Source: an uncultured Persicobacter sp. (GTDB taxonomy: Bacteria; Bacteroidota; Bacteroidia; Cytophagales; Cyclobacteriaceae). From it: DNA of 64,000 nt. This document shows positions 1 through 8,135 of this stretch, piece after piece. The stretch spans positions 1 through 64,000 of the forward strand of contig CANMKE010000017.1 in assembly GCA_947498325.1 (NCBI GenBank). Direction: 5' to 3'. Each line of letters starts with the position of its first letter. Positions within the stretch are counted from its first letter, which is position 1. Under the pieces are notes generated by a model. The model saw only the letters and a program-made list of their open reading frames with translations. It made no database searches and was not told where the DNA came from. The position numbers were made by a program, and so were the translations under genes.

Positions 1-384
1 CAGTATCAAGGTGCATAACTTTAATAATTATTTACCTTTGTAATATTATATACAGCCCAAAAGTTTACGCGCATGCCTGAAGGGACTTTTTGGAATTGTC
101 ATGGAATTCATTCCATGGTAAAAATAGGCGAGAGCAAATTTATTTGGTGTCATAAATTGTGAACATAGTTGTGCCACAGCCCGAGGCTAATGAAAGTGTA
201 CCTTCGGCACAATAAGCCCTGAAGGGGGCTTCTCCAATAGCCTCGGGTGAGAACCCGTGGAACAAATAAGAGTGGTAAAAGATTAATCGGCCATTGAAAT
301 GTAAAATGGAGTTGTGCGACAGCCCCTTAGGGGGTGTTTGAAAAATTAGCCGGATTTCGCCGTCAATTTTTTTAATGTTCGCGC
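1..384. repeat. Structured intergenic region with a repeated 15-bp motif
   Basis: No gene is visible here. Positions 180-189 (CCCGAGGCTA) and 238-247 (TAGCCTCGGG) form a perfect 10-bp inverted repeat. It encloses two smaller stems, near 198-211 and AAGCCC/GGGCTT near 213-230, so the stretch could fold as a three-way junction. The motif GTTGTGCCACAGCCC at 168-182 recurs with one mismatch at 311-325, where a short CCCC-TTA-GGGG hairpin follows. This looks like a dispersed extragenic repeat or a structured 3' RNA of the operon ending at 385. A TAnnTTTG sequence at 33-40 lacks a partner TTG. Confidence 0.45.
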
Positions 385-1119
385 TTACTTTTTCAGGTTA
401 CCTTTATTAAATACATGCTCGGGAATAGGGACATCGTACTGTAATTTATTGGTGATAAAATCGGTGCCTTTGCCTTCCTTCAGGGCGTCCTTATAATTCA
501 TTTTCATGGGGAAATATTTATTGCCCACCTGCTGAATATCCGAAAAAGCGATGGTTTTGAGCAATTGCCCACTTTTGGCATAAAGGTCCTCTTTCAGGGG
601 TACAAAATAGGCCTGATCTACCCACAGGTGCATTTTCTGGTAGGTGAGGTCGTCGTACTTTGCGAGCAATTCAATCAGCCATGATTTTCGGCCATCAATT
701 TCTTCCTCTTTAATAATCTTGCTTTCGTAAGCTTCGGCGAGCTTCCGTTCCTGCATCATGTCTTCATAGGATACATCCGAGCCCATCAACGACTGCCTGA
801 GCATGTGGCCAGAAATCTGAATAATGCGGTCGGTGGAGGGCGAGTAAATCCACAGGCGATCTTTCAGCTTGAGCATCTTCGTCCCTTTTTCCCTTGCAGG
901 CGAAAGGTACTCCGAGTAGGATTCATCCTCGCCCCGACTGTAGCTCAGCGAGGTGATGGTTCGGTCGCGGCGTTTGCCATAAATGACCATGCTTGATTCT
1001 GAAATTTTGGTGGAGGTGAACATGTTGCTGTCCACTTTTTTAATGATCTCCATCGCAGAGGGTGCCTGCGCGAGCACGCTTGTAGCCCAAAAACAGGCGA
1101 TAAAAAGTATGTATTTCAT
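385..1119 (-). CDS. LolA-like periplasmic carrier (outer membrane lipoprotein-sorting family)
   Basis: This 244-residue protein starts with a clear signal peptide (hydrophobic run then VLAQA, cleavage near residue 18). The rest reads as the LolA-like fold of the outer membrane lipoprotein-sorting family: a concave beta sheet with motifs such as LKLKDRLWIYSP and LMGSDVSYEDMM near residues 83-122. Such proteins shuttle a lipidic cargo across the periplasm. It is the last gene of a minus-strand operon, 13 bp after a permease, so it probably receives cargo from the two FtsX-type permeases. It is not the housekeeping LolA type, and the cargo is unknown. Family and topology are well supported; the substrate is inference. 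Confidence 0.85.
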   Translation of the reverse strand: MKYILFIACFWATSVLAQAPSAMEIIKKVDSNMFTSTKISESSMVIYGKRRDRTITSLSYSRGEDESYSEYLSPAREKGTKMLKLKDRLWIYSPSTDRIIQISGHMLRQSLMGSDVSYEDMMQERKLAEAYESKIIKEEEIDGRKSWLIELLAKYDDLTYQKMHLWVDQAYFVPLKEDLYAKSGQLLKTIAFSDIQQVGNKYFPMKMNYKDALKEGKGTDFITNKLQYDVPIPEHVFNKGNLKK

Positions 1120-1132
1120 GATTGATGATCGG

Positions 1133-2410
1133 TTAAACGCCTAATTCATTGAATAATTGAGAGGTTTGTCTTTTGAAGATGCCACGCCCCGACAATACCG
1201 CGCCGAGGAATGTAGCGCATACGCCAGGAATAAACCCGACATAAAACAAGCTTGGGGTAATTTCTGCCCGAATAACATTGGAGATCATCAGGTTGGTGCT
1301 TGAGGTATTGGTGGTGTAAGCGGTGGTATCGATCCCCACCTCCTGCAAATAATAAACCACCGCAAGGCCGAGCACGGTGCCCAGCAATGAGCCCACAAAG
1401 CCCACCATAAACGATTCACTGAGCAAACTCTTGTAGATGCTCTTTTTGCTTTCCCCAAGGGCGATACGGATACCAAATTCCTGGTAGCGGCGAAGCCCTC
1501 CGAGAAGGCCTGTGTTCCAGAGGACAATCGACATGGCTATGATGAAGAGAATATTGATGCCACTGCCGTATTCTTCCGCCATGCTGATGAGCTTCTGGAG
1601 GTTGTTTTGCTCTCCGAGGGTCATCATGATCGGCGCATACTCATCGGCAGGGTCCACCTGCGCATTGAACTGATCCCTGACCTGTTCGGTCATTTCACGG
1701 TTATAAATATCGTTCGGCAGGTAGCCGAAAATCTCTGGGGAAGCATCCCGCATGTCGAGGATTTGCTGGGCATCCTTCAGGTCGATAATGAAAGTCTGAT
1801 TATCCAGCGACACGGTACCAAAAGAGATGGTGCCTGCCACGGTCAGGTTCTGAAAGCTCATCGCCCCGTCCATTGTTGCACCAAAAAAGGTCACCTGATC
1901 TCCAATTTTCAGCTGAAGGCGCGCCATCAGGCCATCGCCCATCAGAATCTCAAAAGGCTTGGTGGGGTAGTGCCCTTCCACGATAGAGGAGGCAATGTTC
2001 AGCCGTTCGGCATCATGACTTCCCTTGCGGAGATCGAGGGCCATCGCATTGCCTGTTCCTTGCGCTCGGGTCTGCCCCTGGGCATCGGGAACATCAAGCA
2101 TCCCCCCAAAATTAATCCTCGGAACAAAGTCCATATCAGGAAATTGCTGATGTAACTTGTCGAGGGTTTCCTGCAGGTCTAAAATCGATAAATCAATCGG
2201 TTTCTGACTGATTTCCTGCTGATAGGCTTTGGTGACCACTTTCACGTGGCCTGTGGAAAATCGGGCACTCTGGCTGATCATCCCGCCCATAGCCCCAACA
2301 ATATAGCCACTGAAAACCACCGAAAGGATGACGCCCAGTGCCACGACAATCACAGGAAGTAAGCTCCTGCTTTTATCTCTTATGAGTCCTTTGAATAAAA
2401 ACTTGATCAT
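1133..2410 (-). CDS. ABC transporter permease, FtsX/MacB type (second permease)
   Basis: The 425-residue protein has the LolC/LolE/MacB layout: one membrane helix near residues 15-40, a large periplasmic domain of about 230 residues, then three helices in the C-terminal 150 residues (near 285-305, 335-360 and 388-410). The cytoplasmic loop carries the FGIRIALGESKKSIYKSLL coupling segment typical of FtsX domains. Its start overlaps the stop of the preceding permease by 4 bp, so the two are translationally coupled and probably form a heterodimer with the ATPase encoded at 3569-4285. Such permeases extrude a substrate from the outer leaflet rather than importing it. Confidence 0.9.
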   Translation of the reverse strand: MIKFLFKGLIRDKSRSLLPVIVVALGVILSVVFSGYIVGAMGGMISQSARFSTGHVKVVTKAYQQEISQKPIDLSILDLQETLDKLHQQFPDMDFVPRINFGGMLDVPDAQGQTRAQGTGNAMALDLRKGSHDAERLNIASSIVEGHYPTKPFEILMGDGLMARLQLKIGDQVTFFGATMDGAMSFQNLTVAGTISFGTVSLDNQTFIIDLKDAQQILDMRDASPEIFGYLPNDIYNREMTEQVRDQFNAQVDPADEYAPIMMTLGEQNNLQKLISMAEEYGSGINILFIIAMSIVLWNTGLLGGLRRYQEFGIRIALGESKKSIYKSLLSESFMVGFVGSLLGTVLGLAVVYYLQEVGIDTTAYTTNTSSTNLMISNVIRAEITPSLFYVGFIPGVCATFLGAVLSGRGIFKRQTSQLFNELGV

Positions 2411-3585
2411 GATTTTTTTCCTTTAAGTGCATCAACAGGGTTCATGGTGGCGATTTTTCTTACGGGCAAATAGCTTACAATGCAGGCCAGCCCCACCACC
2501 ACAAGGAAGGTGGTTAAAATCAGGCTTGCCGAAACATACGGATAGACCTTTTCGCCCATGGTAATGCCCATCTCGTAGGTCATTTCTTCTTTCCCGAAGG
2601 CAATCCCTTCCTTGGCGAAATACTGAAAAATAGGGTAGCTGTACAGGCTTCCCACGATACAGGCCAAAACGGCATACATGATCCCTTCGAGGGTAAATAG
2701 GGCCGTAACCCGCTTTCTGGTAAAGCCAAGGGCGATATACGTACCGATTTCTTTTTGTCTTTTAAAGACGGAAAATACCTGTGCGTCGAAAATGGCAATC
2801 AGGGCAATGGCCAGTAAAATGATATAGCTGAAAGCGGAGGTGCTTTTTTCCTGCTCAATCATCTGGTAAGTGTCTGCCAGCAGGTCGTCCTGAGATTTAT
2901 AATGCCATTTTTGGTCGGTTTCGGGCTGATACTGCGCATTGGCCACCTGGTAGGTCGCGTGGTTTTGCAGCCCCGTAAGCGTCCACAGTTTACGGATGGG
3001 CACCCAAATTTGGCCGATATCCACTGTGGGTACGTCGGTATCAAATATTCCTGCAATGGTAATGTACTGGGCATCGAAAGCCCCATTTTTATCTTTCCAG
3101 CGCATCAGCATGCGGTCGCCAACTTTAAGGTTGTTGGTGTTGGCCATATACCGCCCGATGAGTGCGGGGATGTTGGCATCGCTTTTTGCCAGCACCTCAG
3201 TAGGAATACTCAAGGTTTGCTGTTGCACATCAATACCCTTGATAACCACTGGGAGCATCCGCTGCTTGGGGTAAATATTCCCCTGCTGTAATAATATCGG
3301 CGTAAGGTTGGGGTTGGGCGTAAGTGCGCCATGCCCCTGCTGAAGGCTGAAGGGGTCCTGCGGGTCGTATTTCGGGTGAACCACCTGCCCGTGCCCAAAT
3401 GCCCAGGCGATATTTTCCCCGACGGCCTGCTGTTGCCAGCCATCCATAATGCCGTTGAGCAATAAAATCACCACAAAGGCGAAGGAGAGGATCCCGACAT
3501 TCAGCCAGGTACGTAAGCCTGCGCCTATGATATTGCGATAGGCGAGCTTGATGTTGAGCGAAAATTGATCAAACAGGTTTTGCAT
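2407..3585 (-). CDS. ABC transporter permease, FtsX/MacB type (first permease)
   Basis: I place the start at the Met at 3585 (MQNLFDQF), giving 392 residues. The longer frame to 3627 would run 59 bp back into the ATPase gene and only adds a lysine-rich stretch. The layout is an N-terminal helix (about residues 20-42), a periplasmic domain, and three C-terminal helices. The loop QKEIGTYIALGFTRKRV is the FtsX-domain coupling region. It overlaps the ATPase gene end by 17 bp and the second permease by 4 bp, which marks a tightly coupled operon. With its partner it resembles LolC/LolE; the substrate is unknown. Confidence 0.88.
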   Translation of the reverse strand: MQNLFDQFSLNIKLAYRNIIGAGLRTWLNVGILSFAFVVILLLNGIMDGWQQQAVGENIAWAFGHGQVVHPKYDPQDPFSLQQGHGALTPNPNLTPILLQQGNIYPKQRMLPVVIKGIDVQQQTLSIPTEVLAKSDANIPALIGRYMANTNNLKVGDRMLMRWKDKNGAFDAQYITIAGIFDTDVPTVDIGQIWVPIRKLWTLTGLQNHATYQVANAQYQPETDQKWHYKSQDDLLADTYQMIEQEKSTSAFSYIILLAIALIAIFDAQVFSVFKRQKEIGTYIALGFTRKRVTALFTLEGIMYAVLACIVGSLYSYPIFQYFAKEGIAFGKEEMTYEMGITMGEKVYPYVSASLILTTFLVVVGLACIVSYLPVRKIATMNPVDALKGKKS

Positions 3586-4285
3586 CGGCTTCTTTGATTT
3601 CGTCTTTGATGATCGTTCCATCTTCAAGCTGTATCACCCGCTCAAGGTATTGAATCACCTTGCTGTCGTGGGAGGAAAACAGGAATGTGATGCCCAGCTC
3701 CCGATTGAGCTTGCGCAAAATTTCCATGATGTTGTAGGCATTGGCGGAATCCAGGTTGGCCGTAGGCTCATCGGCAAGCACAATGGCGGGTTTCTTGACA
3801 ATCGACCGGGCTATGGCTACCCGCTGCGCTTCCCCCCCAGAAATCTGGGCAGGTTTTTTTTGTGCTTTATCGGCCAGCCCCACCCATTCAAGGGCTTCCA
3901 TGACCATCCGTTTTCGTGTTTTGGAAGAGATCTTCTGAAGCAACAGCGGAAATTCTACATTTTCATAAATGGTATAGATGGGCAACAGGTTGTAGCTCTG
4001 AAAGATGAAGCCGATCAGTTGATTGCGCAGGTCGGCGGTTTGCTGATCATTTTTTTCCGAAAGCTTTTCGTCTTCCAGGTACACCTCCCCACTGGTGGGT
4101 AAATCCAGGGCGCCAATAAGGTTGAGCAGGGTGGTTTTCCCTGAACCACTTGGGCCAATGAGTCCAGCGAATTCGCCTTTTTCAATTTCAAGATGGATAT
4201 TTTTCAGTGCCTCGAAGGAAGTGTCGCCTACGGGGAATACTTTTCCGACGCCCTGTACTGAGATTAAAAATTTGTTCTTCTCCAT
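3569..4285 (-). CDS. ABC transporter ATP-binding protein, LolD/MacB type
   Basis: This 238-residue ATPase has a Walker A motif GPSGSGKTT near residue 42, a Q-loop ([10 protein letters not shown]), the signature [13 protein letters not shown] near 148, Walker [13 protein letters not shown] near 168 and the switch histidine in SSHDSKV. The length and the [16 protein letters not shown] segment are typical of the LolD/MacB/FtsE group that partners FtsX-type permeases. It lies 11 bp after the barrel gene and overlaps the first permease. It would power extraction of a lipid or lipoprotein cargo and its transfer to the LolA-like carrier. Confidence 0.93.
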   Translation of the reverse strand: MEKNKFLISVQGVGKVFPVGDTSFEALKNIHLEIEKGEFAGLIGPSGSGKTTLLNLIGALDLPTSGEVYLEDEKLSEKNDQQTADLRNQLIGFIFQSYNLLPIYTIYENVEFPLLLQKISSKTRKRMVMEALEWVGLADKAQKKPAQISGGEAQRVAIARSIVKKPAIVLADEPTANLDSANAYNIMEILRKLNRELGITFLFSSHDSKVIQYLERVIQLEDGTIIKDEIKEADAKPV

Positions 4286-4296
4286 AAAAGTTGAAT

Positions 4297-5433
4297 TTAG
4301 TGATTATAAACAAGCATCAGTCGAGCACCCCATCCTGCCGACATCTGATTGAAGTCGTTGGTGGGAATATTGCTGCGGACGTCAGGATTATAGTAAACCA
4401 TCATGTAGGCCGATAGCCTACGGAAGTTATGTTGAAAGTTCATGAAATAGGCCGTTTGCTGACTTTCCCAAAGGTGATAGACCATAAAGGAAATATTGTC
4501 GTCGAATGTCAGGGGGTAGTTGGTTTGCAGGGCGGTGGTATTCATGATTTCCCGAGGGCCGCCAAAGGTTGGGTCTTGCGCATAGGCAGAAAGCAAATGC
4601 TCGCCGCCAACATAGAGGCCATTGCCAATGCCGAGGGTGTAATCAAGGCCGACATCGAGGAGCCCCTGATTTTTGAAGGGTGCCAGTTCCTCCTGCACAA
4701 AATCGCTTTGGGTGTAGGTGGCCTCGAACCACAAACCGATGCCGAGGTCCCATTTTCCATCGAGGCCAATTTTATTCTCAGGCCCCTGAATGAGGTTGTT
4801 TTCCTGAAGTTCATCGTCGTAGAGACTTTTATGATGAAAGCTGATCGCCAGTTCCCCTTTGGCGGTCGGGTACTGAAATCGGCCACCATATTCTGGGGCT
4901 TTTCGGTCGGTTTTAAACAGGTCGGTGCCACGGCGGTTTTCATTGCCATAAAGGCCCCAAAGCCAGATATTGGCATTGTTCTGAAAATAATATCTTCCCA
5001 AAAGTGCATACACCCCATCTGTTAATCCGAGGGGATCACGGGGGTCGATGCCATTGAACCATTGCATTGGCCGCAACATACTCGAAGAGCCAAAATCAAT
5101 CTTTTGCAAACCCAGTCGGATTTCAAGATTATCATGGGAATAGCGCGCCCAGAATCGGTAGGGACTGACTTGTCCTTCGTAATAGGGGCGCTCTCCCACG
5201 TATTTCATGGAACCGTAAATATTGGCAGAAACATTGATCGTGAAAGCCGAAGCACTATCCAGCATATGCCGATATTCCAGCTCAGGCAAGTAGCGTGCAC
5301 CACTCCAAAGCTGATGATCTTCTTTGGGCGTATAATTGGTGAAACCCATGGCCATACCATTGAAATTCAGCTCTTGGGCCTGGGCGCTCAAGCTGAATAG
5401 CAACAGGATAAAGACGGTATAGGTGATTTTCAT
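4297..5433 (-). CDS. Outer membrane beta-barrel protein of ABC export operon
   Basis: The 378-residue protein has a signal peptide (cleavage after SAQAQ, about residue 19). It then shows alternating aromatic and polar strands typical of a porin-like barrel (for example FWARYSHDNLEIRLGLQKIDFG and the C-terminal FNQMSAGWGARLMLVYNH). I do not recognise a named family. It lies between a TetR gene (9 bp away) and the ATPase gene (11 bp), so it is probably the outer-membrane end of the export route. Operons with a LolA-like carrier and a barrel of this size are known in other phyla, with DUF1302-type barrels; whether this belongs to that group needs profile comparison. Confidence 0.7.
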   Translation of the reverse strand: MKITYTVFILLLFSLSAQAQELNFNGMAMGFTNYTPKEDHQLWSGARYLPELEYRHMLDSASAFTINVSANIYGSMKYVGERPYYEGQVSPYRFWARYSHDNLEIRLGLQKIDFGSSSMLRPMQWFNGIDPRDPLGLTDGVYALLGRYYFQNNANIWLWGLYGNENRRGTDLFKTDRKAPEYGGRFQYPTAKGELAISFHHKSLYDDELQENNLIQGPENKIGLDGKWDLGIGLWFEATYTQSDFVQEELAPFKNQGLLDVGLDYTLGIGNGLYVGGEHLLSAYAQDPTFGGPREIMNTTALQTNYPLTFDDNISFMVYHLWESQQTAYFMNFQHNFRRLSAYMMVYYNPDVRSNIPTNDFNQMSAGWGARLMLVYNH

Positions 5434-5442
5434 GATGATGGA

Positions 5443-6006
5443 TTATTTTTGACCACCAGCAATTCCGAAAAATAAAAACTCGGTAGTCGCTTTGGTCATC
5501 TGTTGGATGTCGGTAAAAAGTTGTTGGTAGGCGGGGTCGTCAGCAAGTTTCGATATATACTGTATCAGGTAAATGATCTGATGGGGATTGAAATCCTCTT
5601 TAATGGCCCCTTCCTGCTTACCCTTTTCCAGGTCTTCAATAAATTGCTGATATTGTTTTTGGCTGTGCTGCTGAATTATCGGGGCTATTTGCGCATTCTT
5701 CATAACCTCCTCATAAAAGAGGCTGCTCAGTCCTTCAGTTTTTTGCATTTTAAGAAGAAGAATTTGTTCTAACTTTTCTTTGAAGGGGATGTCTTCCGTC
5801 ATGACTTGAAGGTATTCCGCAAAGCTGCTTTCGAGAATATCTTCCATCACCGCACGGGCAAGATCTTCCTTGTCTTTAAAGAGGCGGTAGAAGGTCATTT
5901 TACTGACCCCTGCATCTTCATAAATACTTTTGATGCTTGGTTTTTGCATGCCCTGACGATAAAATATAGCCTGGGCAGCAATCAGAATTTTATCTTTAGC
6001 CTTCAT
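5443..6006 (-). CDS. TetR/AcrR family transcriptional regulator
   Basis: The 187-residue protein begins with a TetR DNA-binding domain: helix-turn-helix near residues 25-50 with SIKSIYEDAGVSKMTFYRLFKDKEDL. A helical ligand-binding domain follows (residues 60-185). It is the first gene of the operon and most likely represses it in the absence of an inducer that may relate to the exported cargo. I could not define a convincing palindromic operator in the 165-bp gap upstream, so autoregulation is inferred only from gene order. Confidence 0.93.
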   Translation of the reverse strand: MKAKDKILIAAQAIFYRQGMQKPSIKSIYEDAGVSKMTFYRLFKDKEDLARAVMEDILESSFAEYLQVMTEDIPFKEKLEQILLLKMQKTEGLSSLFYEEVMKNAQIAPIIQQHSQKQYQQFIEDLEKGKQEGAIKEDFNPHQIIYLIQYISKLADDPAYQQLFTDIQQMTKATTEFLFFGIAGGQK

Positions 6007-6129
6007 AATAGCGCTTAATTATGTGACCAATGTAGGTAAAAATTTAATAAAAGGTAACATTTTGAGCCGTAATTTTTCTTTTTATGAAATCTTTATCCTT
6101 TTTCATTACATGGCGTTTAATAGGTGGAA

Positions 6130-6147
6130 GCTGATCGGTTGATCAGC
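6130..6147. promoter_or_regulatory. Perfect inverted repeat upstream of secreted protein gene
   Basis: GCTGATC at 6130-6136 and GATCAGC at 6141-6147 form a perfect 7-bp inverted repeat with a 4-base GGTT spacer. It ends 25 bp before the start codon at 6173. It could be a protein-binding operator or a small hairpin in the leader. No T-run follows, so it is not a terminator. Confidence 0.35.
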
Positions 6148-6172
6148 GTATTGATAACCTAATGACGGAATT

Positions 6173-6862
6173 ATGAAAATAGCATGGAGCCTGATGTTGA
6201 GCTTTCTTCTGCTGCTCAGTACGACTGTTTTTGCGCAAAACGCAGACATCAAAGCGAAGCTTGAACAGTATCATTTTAATAGTGAAAGCCTCACGGAGAA
6301 TTTAAAAGATGCGGATGCTAAACATTCTTTTGAATTGAAAAATATTAATACTGCGGGTGATAAAAAAACAGTCACCATTTCTTCTTTTGATCATACCAAA
6401 CCCGTAGGGAGCAAATGGCAGTTAATGTCTATTGATGGTAGGGAGCCGACAAAAAAAGAGATAAAAAAGTTTAATAAAGAACATAATACAAAACAAGCGG
6501 AAATCAACGGGAAAGTAGATGATGATTCCTATAAAATCCTGGAGGATAATGAAGATTTTTTAGTGCTCGGGTTTCGTTATGACCGTTCCTCCTTACCTAA
6601 AAAATACGCCTTTTTGGGCGATTGTCAAGGAAAAGCCTATTTGAGTAAGGCAAGTAAGCAACTGGAAAAGGCGACGTTCAATAATTTGAAGGACCTGAAA
6701 ATTAGTATCATCAAAGTAAAAAAACTATTGATGATCGTTGATTATGGCCAAGGTAAAAATGGGATCGGTTATTTGATTCAGGATTCAAAATCCAATATTA
6801 CAGCTAAATTATTAGGCCAGGAAGTAAAGATGATGGATGAAAATTATTATACTTACAAATAG
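6173..6862 (+). CDS. Secreted protein of unknown function
   Basis: The 229-residue protein has a strong signal peptide (MKIAWSLMLSFLLLLSTTVFAQ). The mature part is rich in lysine. A WQLMSIDGREPTKKEIKKF segment near residues 82-100 looks like a conserved block seen in uncharacterised periplasmic proteins of Gram-negative bacteria, but I cannot assign a family with certainty. No membrane segment follows the signal peptide and there is no lipobox, so a periplasmic location is likely. It stands alone between the TetR operon and the quinone reductase gene. Confidence 0.75.
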   Translation: MKIAWSLMLSFLLLLSTTVFAQNADIKAKLEQYHFNSESLTENLKDADAKHSFELKNINTAGDKKTVTISSFDHTKPVGSKWQLMSIDGREPTKKEIKKFNKEHNTKQAEINGKVDDDSYKILEDNEDFLVLGFRYDRSSLPKKYAFLGDCQGKAYLSKASKQLEKATFNNLKDLKISIIKVKKLLMIVDYGQGKNGIGYLIQDSKSNITAKLLGQEVKMMDENYYTYK

Positions 6863-6872
6863 TAGTTTTTAT

Positions 6873-6880
6873 TAATTTTG
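6873..6880 (+). promoter_or_regulatory. Possible -7 promoter element (TAATTTTG)
   Basis: The sequence matches the Bacteroidota -7 consensus TAnnTTTG and lies 63 bp upstream of the quinone reductase start. No TTG is present 19-21 bp upstream, so only half of the promoter signature is seen. Confidence 0.3.
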
Positions 6881-6943
6881 ACTAAATTATTGCGATAATT
6901 ATAGATCGTTATTCGTGATCCAACTTCAACCTAACACCATAAT

Positions 6944-7909
6944 ATGAACATGAATGCATTGACCTTTTCTTCTTTTGGTGACGCGGAGGTCTTGGAATAT
7001 ATAGAGGTCCCCAAGCCTAAAATTGCCAAAGGAGAGGTCTTGATCCAAATGAAAGCGATTGGGCTTAACTTTGCGGATATCTACCGACGCAAGGGGCATT
7101 ATCACCTGAAAGGTGAACCCCCTTATATTGCGGGTTATGAAGGCGCAGGGCAGGTGGTGGAAAGTAAATCCTCCCAACTGAATGTGGGCGATAAGGTGGC
7201 TTTTGCGGATGTGCCTTTTGCCAATGCTGAATATGTGAAGGCACACGAAGACCATGTGATCATTCTTGAAGACCATGTGCCATATCAGTTGGCTGCTTCC
7301 TTGCTGTTGCAGGGCATGACGGCCCATTACCTTTGCCACGACAGCCATTTGATACAACCCAAAGAGGTGGTGGTGATTCATGCCGCCGCGGGTGGTGTTG
7401 GTCAGCTTCTTCTACAGATGTGTAAAATGAGAGGCGCAACCGTTATTGGTTTGAGCCGCTCAGCAAAGAAGCTCGAAAAAATTAAGGAACTTGGCGCAGA
7501 CCATGCCTTACTACTGACCGACAAGTGGGCGCAAGATGTGCTCCATATTACGGAAGGGGAAGGCGTAGATGTGGTTTACGATAGTATTGGTGCAACGCTC
7601 AACGACAGTATTGCGGTAACCAAAGAGAAGGGGACAATTGTGTTTTATGGCATGAGCGGTGGAGATCCTGCCCAGGTTGACCCCCGAGTTTTAATGGATG
7701 GCAGTAAAAAGCTGGTCGGAGGTGATTTGTGGAGCTACCTGAAAACTTCCCAGGACCGAGCCTTCAGGGCACACCGATTATTTCAGTGGATTTTTGATGC
7801 TAAACTTGTTGTGGCGCCCCCTGAAGTTTTTGAACTGGAGGAAGGCGAACAGGCGCATGAATTTCTGGAAAGTGGGAAATCTGAGGGGAAAGTGTTGCTT
7901 GTTCCGTAG
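6944..7909 (+). CDS. Zinc-independent NADPH:quinone oxidoreductase (MDR superfamily)
   Basis: The 321-residue protein is a medium-chain dehydrogenase/reductase of the quinone oxidoreductase type. The N-terminal GroES-like domain has GLNFADIYRRKGHY near residue 42 and the nucleotide-binding domain has AAAGGVGQLLLQMCK near residue 148. The catalytic zinc ligands of alcohol dehydrogenases are absent, as expected. It would reduce quinones or enones with NADPH in the cytosol. Met3 at 6950 is an equally possible start. It stands alone and is followed by a clear terminator. Confidence 0.92.
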   Translation: MNMNALTFSSFGDAEVLEYIEVPKPKIAKGEVLIQMKAIGLNFADIYRRKGHYHLKGEPPYIAGYEGAGQVVESKSSQLNVGDKVAFADVPFANAEYVKAHEDHVIILEDHVPYQLAASLLLQGMTAHYLCHDSHLIQPKEVVVIHAAAGGVGQLLLQMCKMRGATVIGLSRSAKKLEKIKELGADHALLLTDKWAQDVLHITEGEGVDVVYDSIGATLNDSIAVTKEKGTIVFYGMSGGDPAQVDPRVLMDGSKKLVGGDLWSYLKTSQDRAFRAHRLFQWIFDAKLVVAPPEVFELEEGEQAHEFLESGKSEGKVLLVP

Positions 7910-8011
7910 CTCAAATCCGAGTGATGAAAGTGGGGGAAATGGCCATCTCTACTGATGAATATAAAATCATTTGTTATTATTTAATGATCGTGTTTGATTT
8001 TTCAAACCAAC

Positions 8012-8048
8012 AAAAAAAGACTGCACCTAAAATGCGGTCTTTTTTTTG
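8012..8048 (+). terminator. Rho-independent terminator after quinone reductase gene
   Basis: GACTGCA and TGCGGTC pair (one G-T pair) around a 7-base loop and are followed by a run of eight T. An A-run lies on the other side. Confidence 0.85.
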
Positions 8049-8135
8049 TTCCCTAAGCATTCAAGTATCATATTTGCAGCCATTTTAAAAAATAGGAGGA
8101 GAAATCGTCTCCTGAAAAATATTCAAACGGAATAA

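Noticed and set aside
33-40. TACCTTTG promoter element on the plus strand
   Set aside because: No TTG lies 19-21 bp upstream and no plus-strand gene follows.
805-996. Open frame antisense to the LolA-like gene
   Set aside because: It lies wholly inside a well-supported gene on the opposite strand and has no start context or family features. The same applies to the other antisense frames inside large genes.
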